From the NCBI RefSeq assembly GCF_000712135.1, contig NZ_JOOE01000004.1, positions 2,501 through 66,500 on the forward strand: DNA of 64,000 bases, written 5' to 3'. Shown piece after piece: positions 1 through 12,959 of the stretch. The position numbers and the translations under genes are program-made. The notes beneath the pieces were generated by a model. That model saw only the letters and a list, made by a program, of their open reading frames with translations, did not search any database and had not been told where the DNA came from. The stretch is from Sphingomonas sp. UNC305MFCol5.2. GTDB lineage: Bacteria; Pseudomonadota; Alphaproteobacteria; Sphingomonadales; Sphingomonadaceae. Numbering within the stretch: position 1 is the stretch's first letter; the number at the start of each line of letters is the position of its first letter.

Positions 1-104
1 GGCGTTGCCTGAGTGGAGACCTGGTAAAACCACGCATCACTGCTCTGCCGAGTTTCGTGTGGGTCTTATGACCCATCCAGTGTTGTCGTTGGTGGTGTGG
101 ACTC
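1..104 (+). other. 3' end of the 16S-23S internal spacer
   Basis: This stretch precedes the 23S gene and is the tail of the rRNA internal transcribed spacer; the 16S gene and any spacer tRNAs lie outside the window. Its last bases begin the terminal helix of 23S rRNA: a 10-base arm at 102-111 pairs perfectly with 2891-2900. No gene is seen in it. Confidence 0.7.
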
Positions 105-2897
<2,793 letters not shown>

Positions 2898-2994
2898 GAG
2901 TTCCACCATCAATGACAGCTCTGGCTGACATTCTGGTCGGATGATCCAGTCGCAGCTTTATTCAAACCCGTGTGCACGGTATCGATTTGAAACC

Positions 2995-3189
2995 CTGATT
3001 TGCGCCCAAAGGGCAGCCCAGGCTGCCCGTCGCACGGGCTCCATTGCCTGGTGGCTATGGCGTCTGTGAACCACCCGATCCCATCCCGAACTCGGCCGTG
3101 AAACCAGACAGCGCCGATGGTACTATCGCTCAAGCGATGGAAGAGTAGGTCGTCGCCAGGCATTGCAGCCCGTGCGAAACGCAAATCAG
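2995..3189 (+). other. Long-range stem enclosing 5S rRNA (likely processing stem)
   Basis: Two segments upstream of 5S pair with two segments downstream. CTGATTTGCG at 2995-3004 matches CGCAAATCAG at 3180-3189, and TCGCACGGGCT at 3030-3040 matches AGCCCGTGCGA at 3167-3177. The left side also holds a small perfect hairpin (GGGCAGCC/GGCTGCCC, 3011-3028). The paired arms would form a long duplex closing on the 5S ends, the usual shape of an RNase III/RNase E precursor-processing substrate. The role is inferred from position. Confidence 0.6.
3046..3161 (+). rRNA. rrf: 5S ribosomal RNA
   Basis: The gene has the standard 5S layout: terminal stem GCCTGG...CCAGGC, then the conserved loop A/B region with CGATCCCATCCCGAACTCGG-like sequence near 3078, and the loop E/helix IV segment ending in GAAGAGTAGGTCGTCGCCAGG. 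It lies about 150 bases after 23S and before tRNA-fMet, the normal order in sphingomonad rrn operons. Confidence 0.97.
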
Positions 3190-3234
3190 CAAAAACCCAT
3201 TCACAAGTTAAGCGACCTCCGGTCGCGCCCATGG

Positions 3235-3311
<77 letters not shown>

Positions 3312-3326
3312 AGGTCGCTCGCCGCA

Positions 3327-3352
3327 CCAAAGCCGCCCCGGGCGGCCTTTGG
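3327..3352 (+). terminator. GC-rich hairpin after tRNA-fMet
   Basis: CCAAAG-CCGCCC pairs with GGGCGG-C-CTTTGG around a 3-base loop with one bulged base. It is followed by only a short T run within the 3' arm, so it may act as a tRNA 3' processing or weak termination signal; the stronger terminator lies about 75 bases further on. Confidence 0.4.
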
Positions 3353-3362
3353 GTGCCGCCGT

Positions 3363-3415
3363 CTCGTCAGGCTCACAACCTGAAGGCCGTCAGACAAATC
3401 CTGACCCCGCAACCA
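3363..3415 (+). pseudogene. Degenerate 3' copy of tRNA-fMet
   Basis: This segment repeats the 3' two-thirds of the intact initiator tRNA just upstream: a D-arm tail CTCG, a perfect anticodon stem TCAGG/CCTGA with loop CTCACAA (CAT changed to CAC), a variable region, a T-arm-like hairpin GTCAG/CTGAC, and the same 3' end CCCGCAACCA. The acceptor 5' strand and most of the D arm are missing, so it cannot fold as a complete tRNA. It could be a decayed tandem duplication or the scar of an element that integrated at the tRNA 3' end. Confidence 0.75.
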
Positions 3416-3417
3416 GC

Positions 3418-3453
3418 CAAAGCCCGCATGCCGCAAAGCACGCGGGCTTTCTT
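3418..3453 (+). terminator. rRNA operon terminator
   Basis: AAAGCCCGC at 3419-3427 pairs perfectly with GCGGGCTTT at 3442-3450 around a 14-base loop, followed by CTT. The A-rich 5' flank and T-rich 3' flank make it a plausible intrinsic terminator for the rRNA/tRNA transcript; it could also serve the convergent RTX gene. Confidence 0.75.
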
Positions 3454-3564
3454 GCGTCCTGCTCCGCGCTTGTCGTGCGACGCAGGTGAAGGGAAAGGCC
3501 GGAGTGGTCGGGCAACCCGACCACTCCCCGTCATGACGAACACGAAACGGCTGCCGCGCGTCCG

Positions 3565-6500
3565 CTACACCCAATAGTCCAGATGGTGTTGCTGCGACGT
3601 GGCGTAATCATGCGCTGACATGTCGGCCCATCCGAGTTGCCCGGCGCTTTCCGTCTCGGCGCCTTCCGGAGCCCGCCGCTCGCCCTCGCGGAGGAAGCCG
3701 AACATCACGTCGTCGCTCGCGGCGGCCGAATAATGGTCGTCCAGCCCCGCGACGTGCCCGAGCTCATGCATGACTACCGTCAGCAGATCGATGCCCGCAG
3801 GGCCATTGTCCCCCGCGAATTCGAGATCGTCGAACGGCGTCGCATCGAGATACCAGCCGAAGCCGGCGGCATTGCTGTCGATCAGCACTCCGCCGCTGCC
3901 GTGCAAGCCGAGATCGAGCCCGGCCAGATCGGCGACCGCGAACGATGTGGCGCGCATCGCGGCGACCGCGTCGGCGCCGGCGCCGGCATCCGCCCAACGC
4001 TGGATGGCGGCATCGACAAGGCCATCGAGCTCGGTCTGGCCGAGCAGATGGCCGGTGCCGGCCGACGGTCCGGCGACGGCGTCCGCCATCAGTGGCGTCG
4101 GATTGTCGGGGACCAGCGCGATGCCCCCGGCCGGCGAGGTCGCCCCGCCGGTCTGGCTCACGACGATGTTCGCCGCGGTGGCGACCGGCGTGTTGCCGTT
4201 GGCGTTCCAGGTGGCGACCGCATCATCGTCGAGGCCCGGCCCGCCCTCGACGAAACCGCCGAGGAAGATCCGCGGATCGGAGGTGCCGTCCAGATCCGAG
4301 GTGCGAAGGCGCAGCAGGTTGGTGGGTCCGCCGGCAAGGACATCGTTGTTGATGATGTTGGCATAGACCTGGTTGGTCTCGCCGGCCGCCGAGGAACCGG
4401 CGGTGATGTTGATGTCGGCAAGGGCGGTGGCGTTCGAATCGAGCGTGTTGTTGTCGAGCGTGAGATCGAGCCGCGCGTCGCCGAAGCGCGCCTGCGCCTC
4501 GATCGATGCGCTGCTGTTGCCGGTACCCATGGTGAAATTGTTGTTGCGGACCTCGACGATCGCAGTGCTGCCGGTGTCTTGCGGAAGAATGCGCACGCCC
4601 GATCCAGCCGCATTGGCAGTGACGATATTGTCGTTGATCCGCCCTTCGATGTCGGCGCCGCCGAAAGCCGTGACGTTGATCGCGTTGCCGCCGCGGCTGG
4701 TCACGGTGTTGCCGATGACGTTGAACGAAAATTGCGACGCGTTGCCTGCATTGAGATCGATGCCGGTGCCGATCGCCGCTTCGCTGTCGATGAGATTGTT
4801 GACGATATCGACGCTGACGATCGAATCATGATCGCCGACGACCTGGATCGCCTGGGTCCGGAGCCGCACGAAATCGCTGTCGATGATGTCGATGTTGGTG
4901 ACTGGCGCGCCCGGCGCGGTGCTGAAGCTGCGGAACTGCAGGCCGCCATCGCCATTGGGGTTGACCGGACCACCGCCGATCACGGTCTGGCTGTCGCGGA
5001 TGGTGACGTTGTCGAGCACGAGGTTGAGTCCGACATCGGTGTTGACGATGTCGAGCCCGTTGGTCTCCGAGAAGGAGATGTCGGTGTTCGAGATCGAGGA
5101 ATTGCCCGACAGATTGGTGAACTCGAGGCCGCTTTCGTTCACGGCATTGCCGGCCTGGGTGATCGTGCTGTTGTTCATCACGAAATCGGCGACGTTGATG
5201 CCGACGACGCCGCTGTCGGCGGCGCCGTCGATATCGACATTGTCGAACGATGCGCCGTTCACGCCGCTCAGATAGATCGCGCCGTTGGAATTGCTCACGT
5301 CGAGATCGGTCGAAGTGCCGTTGGTCAGATTGGCGTTGGTGAGGGCGACATTGGCGATGCTCACCTCCGCGGTGTTGATCAGTTCGATGCCGCGCACGCC
5401 GATATTCTGGATCGTGCCGCCTGAGCCGTCGTTGCCGGTGCCGGTGATGTGCAGCCCGCCCGCCGTTCCGGTGCCGTTGAGCCGGATTGCGTAGGCGCCG
5501 CCATCGGCCGAGACGCTCTCGAAGGTCAGGTCGGCCGCGCCGATCGCAGTGCCGCTGACCGACACCGCGACCCCCGTGGTCGAGGTCACGCTGTTGCCCG
5601 CGCCGGTCGCGGTGACCGACCCGCCGCCGCTGGCGTTGAGACCCGCGCCGCTGGTGGTGACGATGTCGAGCCCGCCGCCAAGCGCCAGCGCGCCGCTGTT
5701 GCCGGTGAAGTTGACGGCGGTGGTGGTGCCGGTCGAGACCGTGCCGCCGCCGGTGAAGCTGGCGCTGAGCGACGATCCGGTGATGTCGATGCCGCCGCCG
5801 CTATGCGTGCCGGTGATCGTCGTCGCGCCGGTGACGGTGAAGCTGCCGCTCACGCCGGCCAGGTCGATCGCGCCGCCGCTCGAGCCCGAGGAGGCGGCGC
5901 TGTTGAGCGCGACATTGAGCGTACCGCCCTGATCCACGTCGATGATCTGGCCCACGCCCGATTTGCCGACGTCGCTGACCGTCAGCGTGCCGACGCCGCC
6001 GCCGCCGTCGGAGATGCCCGCGCCGGTGGTGTCGCCGATGTCGAAGCCCGAGATATGGTTGTTCTGGGCAAGATCGACGCCGTTGTTCGTGCCGCCGGTG
6101 ACGATGATCGTCGGCCGGCCGGTGCCCTGCTCGATCGTCTCGGCGCCGATCACCAGATCCTGGCCGCCGCCGACCAAGGTCTGACCGTTCAGCAGATTGA
6201 TGCCGTCGGCCTCGGAATAGGTGCCGGTGCCTTCGCGCAGATAGATGGTGTCGCCGGTGCCGGGGCCGCTCGGCGAGCCCTGCGCCGCGTTGAAGGCCGC
6301 GAGCGACGTGAACGGATCGGCCTGTGTGCCCAGATTGGCGCTGCCGACCGCGGCATTGTCGATGAACCAGACCTGGTTCGCCCCGACAGTGACGGTCACC
6401 GTCGCGGTGTCGGTTGCGCCGTCGGCGTCGGTGAGCGTGTAGGTGAAGCTGTCGGCACCGCTGAAACCGACCGGCGGCTCGTAGGTGAACGAGCCGTCGG

Positions 6501-8805
6501 GATTTACGGTCACGCTGCCGCCGTTCGCCGATGTCGCGTCGAAGGCAGTGACCGAAGCCTCGCCCGGCCCGGCGCCGACTCCGCCATCGTCGGTGTCGTT
6601 GGCGAGCACGCCGTCATTCGCATCGACGGTGAGCGTGACGTTGCCGACCACCGAATAAGCGTCGTCGACTGCGTCGGGCGGCAGATTGTCGGACTCGCCG
6701 GTGATCGTGACGGTCACGTCCTGCGTCGTGGTGCCGCCATGTCCGTCATCCACCGAGACGGTGTAGACTTGCGTCAGCGTCTCGCCTTCGTCGAGGAAAT
6801 CGATCGCGCTGTCGTCGACTGCGAAATGCCAGCCGACGCTGTCGGTGCCCTGGTTGACGGCATCGAGCGTGAAGGTGCCGACATAGCCACTGTCTTGCGG
6901 CACGAAGCTCGCGCTGTGCGTGTCGCTCAAATCGGCGTCGTCGAACGCGATCGTGCCGCTGTCCTGGTGCGTGAAGGCATTCTCGTTCGGATCTCCATTG
7001 GGCAGTTCGGTAATGCTGCCCGTGGCATCGGTGCCGCCGGCATCGATCACCGGCGCGTCGTTGGTGCCGGTGACGGTGAGGGCGATCGTCGATGCGGCGG
7101 TGGCGCCATGTTCGTCGGCGATCGAATAATTGACCGTGACGACAGTGCTTTCGCCGACCGCGAGATAGTCGAAATCGCTGCCCGGGGCGAACTGCACCTG
7201 GTTCCCGACCACCGATGCGGTGCCTTGGCCCGACGGGGTGGAGGCAGTCGTGACCGTGAGCACCGCGCCGTCGTCCGCATCGGTATCGTTGCCGAGGACA
7301 TTGACGAGGATCGTCGCGTTCTCGGTCGTCGCGGCGGCGTCCGGATTGGCGACGGGGCCGTCATTGGTGCCGGTGACGGTGACCGTCACGGTCGAGGCGG
7401 AAGCGGCGCCGAACTGGTCCTGCATCGTGTAATTGAGCGTGACGCTGGCGGTCGCGCCCACCGCGAGATGGTCGAAGTCGCTGCCCGGATTGAACTGGAC
7501 CTGATTGCCGACCACGGCGGCGCTGCCTTGTCCCGCCGGGGCCGAAGCGCCGGTGACGGTGAGCACCGCGCCATTGTCGACATCGGTGTCGTTGGCGAGG
7601 ACGTTGATCGATATGCTCGCATTCTCGGTCGTCGCCGCATTGTCGGGATTGGCGACGGGCGCGTCGTTCACGCCGGTGATCGTGAAAACGAGGTTGGCGG
7701 TGTCCGAGGCGCTGCCGTCCGACGCGGTGTAGGTGAAGCTGTCCTGCACCACCTGTCCCTGCGCGAGGGTCTGCGCCGTTGCGTTGAGCACATAGTTATA
7801 GGTGCCGTCGGCATTGAGCGTCAGCGTGCCATAGGTGCCGTTGAACACGCCGGGAGTGGCGGTCAGCGTATCGCCCTCGAAGTCGAAATCATTGTCGAGC
7901 ACGCTCGCGGTGCCGCTGCTGTAATTGCCGGCATCCTCGGTGAGCGCGGCCGCGTCGTCGGCCGCGAACGGCGCGTTATTCGCAGTGAGATCAATAGTGA
8001 CGTCGGCGAATTGCAGCCGCTCGACCGAGACCAACAGGTCGGTGCCGTCCGTGCCCGAACCGGGCCCGCCGGGGCCGTTATGCACCACGCCCGCGATCGG
8101 CCCGAGCCGATAGATCGTGTAATCGGCGAGCGAGCCCGAATAGACTGCGGTATCGGTGCCCGCGCCGCCGTCGATGACGTCGAATCCCGCACCGCCGGTG
8201 AGCGTATCGTTGCCGTTGCCGCCCGACAGATTGTCATTGCCGCTGCCGCCCGAGAGCGTGTCGTCATCGTCGTCGCCGGAAAGCTGGTCGTTGCCGTCGC
8301 CGCCGATCAGGATGTCGTTGCCGGTGCCGCCCGACAGCTCGTCGTCGTCGGTGCCGCCGTCCAGCGTATCGGCGCCGTTGCCGCCGAACAAATGATCGAG
8401 CCCCGCGCCGCCATGGAGATAGTCGTTGCCGTCGTCGCCATAGAGCGTGTCGCTATCGGCCTCGCCATAGAGGGTGTCGTTGCCCGTGCCGCCATGCATC
8501 ACGTCATTGCCGGTACCACCGGTCAGCGTGTCGTCATTGGCATCCCCGAACATGTCGTCATTGCCCACGCCGCCGCTCATGACGTCGTTGCCGTTTCCTC
8601 CCGACATGTCGTCATTGCCGTCTTCGCCATAAAGTGTGTCGTTGCCGTCATTGCCTTCGATGTCGTCGTTGCCGGTTCCCCCATAGATCGTGTCGTTTCC
8701 GCCGCGCCCATAGAGATGGTCGTTTCCGCCAAGGCCATAGATCGTGTCATCGCCGTTGGAGCCGTTGATGGTGTTGCTACCATTATTGCCGGTGTAGATG
8801 GGCAC
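3565..8805 (-). CDS. Giant RTX/VCBS/beta-helix protein with C-terminal metallopeptidase-like domain
   Basis: A 1746-residue probable secreted protein. It starts at a GTG with AGGAG six bases upstream; there is no Sec signal peptide. Domains in order: about 20 hemolysin-type Ca-binding nonapeptides (GGxGNDxL type, residues 8-215); three VCBS/cadherin-like repeats, each opening near a NDAP or NDGP linker (about 277-585); a longer related repeat (586-710); an Ig-like ADDAYS...DG module (711-810); a right-handed beta-helix region (about 812-1530); and a C-terminal domain with [12 protein letters not shown] at 1680-1691 followed by DDVMFGF, which resembles the zinc motif and Met-turn of metzincins. 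Substrate and exporter are unknown and no type I secretion genes lie nearby. The domain order is odd: RTX repeats normally sit just before a C-terminal secretion signal, but here they are at the N terminus. Family assignment of the modules is firm, the peptidase activity is inference. Confidence 0.9.
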   Translation of the reverse strand: MPIYTGNNGSNTINGSNGDDTIYGLGGNDHLYGRGGNDTIYGGTGNDDIEGNDGNDTLYGEDGNDDMSGGNGNDVMSGGVGNDDMFGDANDDTLTGGTGNDVMHGGTGNDTLYGEADSDTLYGDDGNDYLHGGAGLDHLFGGNGADTLDGGTDDDELSGGTGNDILIGGDGNDQLSGDDDDDTLSGGSGNDNLSGGNGNDTLTGGAGFDVIDGGAGTDTAVYSGSLADYTIYRLGPIAGVVHNGPGGPGSGTDGTDLLVSVERLQFADVTIDLTANNAPFAADDAAALTEDAGNYSSGTASVLDNDFDFEGDTLTATPGVFNGTYGTLTLNADGTYNYVLNATAQTLAQGQVVQDSFTYTASDGSASDTANLVFTITGVNDAPVANPDNAATTENASISINVLANDTDVDNGAVLTVTGASAPAGQGSAAVVGNQVQFNPGSDFDHLAVGATASVTLNYTMQDQFGAASASTVTVTVTGTNDGPVANPDAAATTENATILVNVLGNDTDADDGAVLTVTTASTPSGQGTASVVGNQVQFAPGSDFDYLAVGESTVVTVNYSIADEHGATAASTIALTVTGTNDAPVIDAGGTDATGSITELPNGDPNENAFTHQDSGTIAFDDADLSDTHSASFVPQDSGYVGTFTLDAVNQGTDSVGWHFAVDDSAIDFLDEGETLTQVYTVSVDDGHGGTTTQDVTVTITGESDNLPPDAVDDAYSVVGNVTLTVDANDGVLANDTDDGGVGAGPGEASVTAFDATSANGGSVTVNPDGSFTYEPPVGFSGADSFTYTLTDADGATDTATVTVTVGANQVWFIDNAAVGSANLGTQADPFTSLAAFNAAQGSPSGPGTGDTIYLREGTGTYSEADGINLLNGQTLVGGGQDLVIGAETIEQGTGRPTIIVTGGTNNGVDLAQNNHISGFDIGDTTGAGISDGGGGVGTLTVSDVGKSGVGQIIDVDQGGTLNVALNSAASSGSSGGAIDLAGVSGSFTVTGATTITGTHSGGGIDITGSSLSASFTGGGTVSTGTTTAVNFTGNSGALALGGGLDIVTTSGAGLNASGGGSVTATGAGNSVTSTTGVAVSVSGTAIGAADLTFESVSADGGAYAIRLNGTGTAGGLHITGTGNDGSGGTIQNIGVRGIELINTAEVSIANVALTNANLTNGTSTDLDVSNSNGAIYLSGVNGASFDNVDIDGAADSGVVGINVADFVMNNSTITQAGNAVNESGLEFTNLSGNSSISNTDISFSETNGLDIVNTDVGLNLVLDNVTIRDSQTVIGGGPVNPNGDGGLQFRSFSTAPGAPVTNIDIIDSDFVRLRTQAIQVVGDHDSIVSVDIVNNLIDSEAAIGTGIDLNAGNASQFSFNVIGNTVTSRGGNAINVTAFGGADIEGRINDNIVTANAAGSGVRILPQDTGSTAIVEVRNNNFTMGTGNSSASIEAQARFGDARLDLTLDNNTLDSNATALADINITAGSSAAGETNQVYANIINNDVLAGGPTNLLRLRTSDLDGTSDPRIFLGGFVEGGPGLDDDAVATWNANGNTPVATAANIVVSQTGGATSPAGGIALVPDNPTPLMADAVAGPSAGTGHLLGQTELDGLVDAAIQRWADAGAGADAVAAMRATSFAVADLAGLDLGLHGSGGVLIDSNAAGFGWYLDATPFDDLEFAGDNGPAGIDLLTVVMHELGHVAGLDDHYSAAASDDVMFGFLREGERRAPEGAETESAGQLGWADMSAHDYATSQQHHLDYWV

Positions 8806-9208
8806 ATCCGTCTCCTATTGTTGCATTGCAGGAAGCAGCCGATTTGCGACGAAAAGAGCATGGAATAACAATTACAAAGCTCGCCGTATTCGGCGCGCAT
8901 GTGCGGAAATTGTTGATGTGGTCCCAATCCCCCGTCCGAACGCAGCGCTCGAAATCTCGAACGAAACTTTGCCCCGCGCGACTCGATCTTATTTCATATC
9001 GGAACACGCACAGGTTACTCGCCGATGACTTCGAGTCCATAGCAAATCATTTTGGCCGGGGCCTGCGCGGAAAGATCCGATTCCAATCAAGGATCGGCAG
9101 GACGAGGCGTGCCCCCGTTTCAGGCCCTGGCGCCCGCGGCGACCGGCTTCCCTGCGATCGACACCAATCGCGAACGCAGCCATAAGGGGGCGCGGGAGTT
9201 GCTACGGC
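8806..9208. other. Intergenic region between divergent RTX and ydbH genes
   Basis: This 403-base stretch must hold the promoters for both flanking genes. It is AT-richer near 8860-8885 (upstream of the RTX gene) and near 8985-9060. No convincing -35/-10 pair, operator palindrome, RNA gene or credible small coding sequence was found by eye. Confidence 0.5.
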
Positions 9209-12200
9209 GTGACGACAAGCTTGGATGAAGCGCCGGACGAAGTGACTGCGGGAGTGCCTCCCCGCCGTGCGCGCTGGGGACGCTTGTTTCTAGCGCTGTT
9301 CGTGCTGCTGCTGACCGCATTGCTCGTCGCGTGGTTGCAGCGGCGCACCATCGCGCGCGAATTCGTCGATCGGGAATTGAGCCGCCGGGGCGTCCGCGCC
9401 CAGTACGAGATCGAGCAGCTCTCCCCCTGGCGTCAGCGGCTCACCCATGTCGTGATCGGCGATCCCCGCAATCCCGATCTGACCGCCGACTGGGTCGAGC
9501 TGGGTACCACGCTGTCGCCCTGGGGCGCCAAGGTGCTGGCGTTGCGCTCCGGTGAGGTCCGTATGAAGGCGCGACTGGTGCAGGGTCAATTGTCGCTGGG
9601 GGCGATCGACCGGCTGATGCCGCCTTCGTCGGGGAAACCTTTTACGCTGCCGCACATCGAACTCGCCGTCGCCGATCTGCGGATGCGGCTGGATAGCGGG
9701 CACGGCGTTGTCGATTTCCGGATGGCGGGCAAGGGGATGCTCGATGACGGCTTCACGGGCGCCACGCGCATCGCCGCGCAGCGGCTGGATATCGCCGGTT
9801 GTTCGATACTCGACCTGTCAGCTTCGGTGGCGCTCCACATTCGCCGCGCCCGACCCGATCTGGCCGGTCCGTTGGCAGCGGCGAGCCTCGATTGCGGCAC
9901 CATCCGCGCCGATCAGCCACGGGTCGCGCTCAAGGCGATGCTGAGCGAGGGACTGGACAATTGGAACGGTACGGCGCGTGTGAACCTCGCCGCGCTCTCC
10001 ATGCCCCGGCGGCGCGTTTCCCAAGTGGCGGGGGACGTGTCCTTTGCCGGCGGTGCCTTGGGAACGCGCGGCAAGGTCGCTCTCGGCACGGGGCGCTTCG
10101 ACATGCCCCAGGCGGCGGGAGAGCGGTTGCAGCTCGGCGGTGGTTTTGCCCAGCGCGGGAGTGGCTTCGAATATCGCGGGAGGATCGCCGCCGGCTCGAC
10201 GCGCCTCTCGCGGGCGTTGCTCGACAAGATCCGGAGCACTGCCGCCGCTGCACAGGGCACGCCGATCGGACCGATCGTCGCGCAATTGGCCGGTGCCACC
10301 GCCACGGCGGCTGCCGCGTTCGATGCGAGTGCCGACCTCGTCCTCACCGTCTCGCCGACTGGAATGCAATACCGCCTGCCGCGTCTGGAAGTCGCCGCGG
10401 CAAATGGCGCTCGATTCTCGTTCGACCGCGGGGATGGCGTGCGCGGGGACGCCAGTGGCGCGGCGCCGCGGCTCGACGGAACGCTCGCGCTGCGCGGCGG
10501 CGGAATGCCTGAAGTGCTGGTCCGCCTGTCACAGAAACCGGGTGACGCGCAGATCTACGGCGTCGGCTTCCTCCAGCCTTATGCCGCCGAGGGTGCGAGC
10601 CTCGCATTGTCGAACCTGGTCTTCGTGCTTGGGGATCGCGGCGGCACGATGCGGACATTCGCCACCCTTTCGGGGCCCTTTGCGGGCGGGCGGATCGATC
10701 GCCTCGCACTCCCGCTCGATGCACGCTGGCGCGACCGGAGCATCACCTTGAATCCGGGCTGCGTTCCCGTCCGCTTCGAGCGGATCGCCGCGGCGGGGGT
10801 AGTGCTGATGCCAGCGGGCGTGACGGCCTGTCCGCTGGGCAGCGCGATGGTGCGCACCGGCCCGGGCGGCGTGGGCGGCGGCGTTCGCCTCGTACACCCG
10901 GGCCTCTCCGGCCGGGTCGGCTCCAGCCCGCTCGCCTTGCGAGCGGCGGAGGCACGGTTCGAGCTGGGGACCCGCCGGTTCGAAGTGACCGGGACGGCGG
11001 TGCGTCTCGGCGCGGGGAGCATCACGCGCCTCGATATCGGCACGCTCTCCGGCCGCTTCGGCGACGTCATCGGCGGTGACTTTGCCGATCTCGGCGGCCA
11101 GATCGGCAGCGTGCCGCTGGTGATCTCCGGCGGCGCGGGAACATGGAAAGCCGATGCCACGGGTCTGTCGCTCGCGGGGCGGCTGCAAGTCGCCGACACC
11201 GCCGCGCCGGTGCGTTTCCACCCGCTCGCCAGCGACGACGCGATGCTGCGGCTGGCTGGCAACGATATCGTCGCCACTGCCGGCCTCAAGACTCCCACCG
11301 CCGGCGTGCCGGTGGGGCGGGTGGAAATCCGGCACGACCTCTCCACCGGCAAGGGCGTCGCATCAATCGCGGTGCCCGGCCTGCGCTTCGCCGAAAGCGG
11401 GCTGCAGCCCAGCGACCTCACGCCGCTCACCTTCGGCGTGATCGCCGACGTGAGCGGAACCGTGGAAGGCGAAGGCCGCATCCTGTGGTCGCCCGAAGGC
11501 GTGACCAGTACAGGCCGCTTCGGCACCCGCAGCGCGGATCTGGCCGCGGCGTTCGGGTCGGTCCGCGGCCTCGCCACCGAAATCCGGTTCAGCGATCTCC
11601 TCAACATGCGCACTGAACCCGGCCAGGTCGCGACCGTCGCCGAGATCAACCCCGGCGTACCGGTCAGCAACGGCGCGATCCGCTTCCGCCTGCTCGACAG
11701 CCAGCGTGTCGAGGTGGAAGGCGGGCGCTGGCCCTTCGCCGGCGGCGAACTCGTGCTCGAGCCGACGATCCTCGACTTCAGCCAGAGCCGCGAGCGGCGC
11801 ATGACCTTTCGGGTTATCGGCGCCGACGCGGCCTTGTTCCTGAAGGAGATGGAGTTCGAGAATCTCGACGCCACCGGCACGTTCGACGGAACGCTGCCGA
11901 TGATCTTCGACGAGAAAGGCGGCCGTATCGAAGGGGGCAGCCTGCGCGCCCGCGCCGGCGGTTCGGTCGCCTATGTCGGCGAGATCTCGCAGCACGACGT
12001 GGGTTTCTGGGGCAATATGGCGTTCCAGGCGCTGAAGGCGCTCGACTATCGCAGCCTGACGATCGCCATGAACGGTCCGCTCGCCGGCGACATGGTCACC
12101 GAGATCCGCTTTTCCGGCGTCAGCCAGGGCAAGGGGACCAAATCCAATTTCCTGTTGAAGCGGCTGGCGAAATTGCCCTTCGTGTTCAACGTCCGGGTCA

Positions 12201-12361
12201 GCGCGCCGTTCAAGCAGCTGCTCGATTCGGTGCAGTCCTGGTACGATCCGAACCGGCTGATCGAGCGCAACCTGCCCTCGTTGCTCGAAGAACAGGAACG
12301 ATCCGGCGGCGAAAACGGCGCGAAGCCGGTTCAGCCGCGCGAAAGCGACAAGCTGCGATGA
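9209..12361 (+). CDS. ydbH: YdbH-family AsmA-like intermembrane lipid transport protein
   Basis: A 1050-residue protein anchored in the inner membrane by one segment at about residues 27-44 (LFLALFVLLLTALLVAWL), with the rest predicted periplasmic and rich in amphipathic beta strands, as in AsmA/TamB-like bridge proteins. In E. coli YdbH acts redundantly with TamB and YhdP to move phospholipids to the outer membrane. The identification rests on length, the anchor plus long beta-rich periplasmic body, and the two genes that follow immediately, which are YnbE- and YdbL-like, the exact E. coli gene order. The start is a GTG with only a loose purine tract upstream, so the first residues are uncertain. 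The stop overlaps an ATG that is in frame with ynbE. Confidence 0.88.
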   Translation: MTTSLDEAPDEVTAGVPPRRARWGRLFLALFVLLLTALLVAWLQRRTIAREFVDRELSRRGVRAQYEIEQLSPWRQRLTHVVIGDPRNPDLTADWVELGTTLSPWGAKVLALRSGEVRMKARLVQGQLSLGAIDRLMPPSSGKPFTLPHIELAVADLRMRLDSGHGVVDFRMAGKGMLDDGFTGATRIAAQRLDIAGCSILDLSASVALHIRRARPDLAGPLAAASLDCGTIRADQPRVALKAMLSEGLDNWNGTARVNLAALSMPRRRVSQVAGDVSFAGGALGTRGKVALGTGRFDMPQAAGERLQLGGGFAQRGSGFEYRGRIAAGSTRLSRALLDKIRSTAAAAQGTPIGPIVAQLAGATATAAAAFDASADLVLTVSPTGMQYRLPRLEVAAANGARFSFDRGDGVRGDASGAAPRLDGTLALRGGGMPEVLVRLSQKPGDAQIYGVGFLQPYAAEGASLALSNLVFVLGDRGGTMRTFATLSGPFAGGRIDRLALPLDARWRDRSITLNPGCVPVRFERIAAAGVVLMPAGVTACPLGSAMVRTGPGGVGGGVRLVHPGLSGRVGSSPLALRAAEARFELGTRRFEVTGTAVRLGAGSITRLDIGTLSGRFGDVIGGDFADLGGQIGSVPLVISGGAGTWKADATGLSLAGRLQVADTAAPVRFHPLASDDAMLRLAGNDIVATAGLKTPTAGVPVGRVEIRHDLSTGKGVASIAVPGLRFAESGLQPSDLTPLTFGVIADVSGTVEGEGRILWSPEGVTSTGRFGTRSADLAAAFGSVRGLATEIRFSDLLNMRTEPGQVATVAEINPGVPVSNGAIRFRLLDSQRVEVEGGRWPFAGGELVLEPTILDFSQSRERRMTFRVIGADAALFLKEMEFENLDATGTFDGTLPMIFDEKGGRIEGGSLRARAGGSVAYVGEISQHDVGFWGNMAFQALKALDYRSLTIAMNGPLAGDMVTEIRFSGVSQGKGTKSNFLLKRLAKLPFVFNVRVSAPFKQLLDSVQSWYDPNRLIERNLPSLLEEQERSGGENGAKPVQPRESDKLR

Positions 12362-12372
12362 AGGGAGCCGTG

Positions 12373-12564
12373 ATGCGGTTGAATCGAACTACAGGCCTTT
12401 TGGCGATGCTCCCGATCGGAGCCACGATCGGCGGCTGCGTCAACGTGACGGCGCCCGACAAGCCGATCGTCATCAACCTCAACATATCGATCACCCAGGA
12501 AGTGGTGTATCGCCTCGACAACAAGGCGAAGACACTGATCCAGGAAAATCCGGGAATCTTCTGA
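12373..12564 (+). CDS. ynbE: YnbE-like outer-membrane lipoprotein
   Basis: A 63-residue lipoprotein precursor. A short signal sequence ends in a lipobox ATIGGC, placing the lipidated Cys about 21 residues in; the mature part (VNVTAPDKPIVINLNISIT...) matches the short beta-strand YnbE pattern. In E. coli YnbE multimerises and contacts the C-terminal end of YdbH at the outer membrane. The ATG at 12373 is chosen because AAGGGAG lies six bases before it; an in-frame ATG at 12358 overlaps the ydbH stop but has no such site. The stop codon overlaps the ydbL start by one base (TGATG). Confidence 0.88.
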   Translation: MRLNRTTGLLAMLPIGATIGGCVNVTAPDKPIVINLNISITQEVVYRLDNKAKTLIQENPGIF

Positions 12565-12935
12565 TGCGCCCTATGCTCTTCACCGCCGCGCTTGCGGCAG
12601 CTGCGTTGACCGTCACGCCGGCGCTCGCCCAGCGCGATCCGGCCTATGCCGCGGCGCGCGCCGCGGGTCAGGTCGGCGAACAGCCCGACGGCTATCTCGG
12701 GATCGTCGGCACGGCGACCCCGGAGCTTCGCGCCTTGGTCAACAACCTCAATATCCAGCGCAAGAAGCAATATACCGATCAGGCTGCGGCGGGCTCGACC
12801 GTGCAGCAGATGGCGTTCGTCACCGGCTGCAACCTGATCCTGCGTACGGCGCCGGGCGAGAAATATCAGGCGCCCGACGGCCGCTGGCTCACCCGCGGTG
12901 CCGAAGCACCCGTGCGCGATCCGCGCTGTCTTTGA
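12564..12935 (+). CDS. ydbL: YdbL-family periplasmic protein (DUF1318)
   Basis: A 123-residue exported protein with a cleavable signal peptide (MRPMLFTAALAAAALTVTPALAQ) and a mature DUF1318-like region containing the usual A..G.VGE..DGYLG start and RKKQYTDQAA segment. YdbL is thought to modulate YnbE assembly with YdbH. It is translationally coupled to ynbE through the one-base overlap and is the last gene of the three-gene operon; an inverted-repeat element follows. Confidence 0.88.
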   Translation: MRPMLFTAALAAAALTVTPALAQRDPAYAAARAAGQVGEQPDGYLGIVGTATPELRALVNNLNIQRKKQYTDQAAAGSTVQQMAFVTGCNLILRTAPGEKYQAPDGRWLTRGAEAPVRDPRCL

Positions 12936-12959
12936 GCCGATAAGGCGAAATCGCGCTCT

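Noticed and set aside
3637..5424. A 595-codon plus-strand open frame
   Set aside because: Same cause: it lies entirely opposite the beta-helix and C-terminal part of the RTX gene, and its product shows no recognisable family.
8190..8800. CRISPR-like short periodic repeats
   Set aside because: The periodicity is the 27-base unit of RTX nonapeptides in frame; the units vary and there are no spacers or cas genes.
5449..8868. A 1139-codon open frame on the plus strand opposite the RTX gene
   Set aside because: It is the antisense shadow of the RTX/VCBS coding sequence. High GC and periodic repeats keep the frame open; the product is Arg/Val/Ala/Gly-rich with no domain.
8783..9040. Possible 85-codon gene on the minus strand upstream of the RTX gene
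   Set aside because: No ribosome-binding site, signal or family resemblance; it overlaps the RTX start and its control region.
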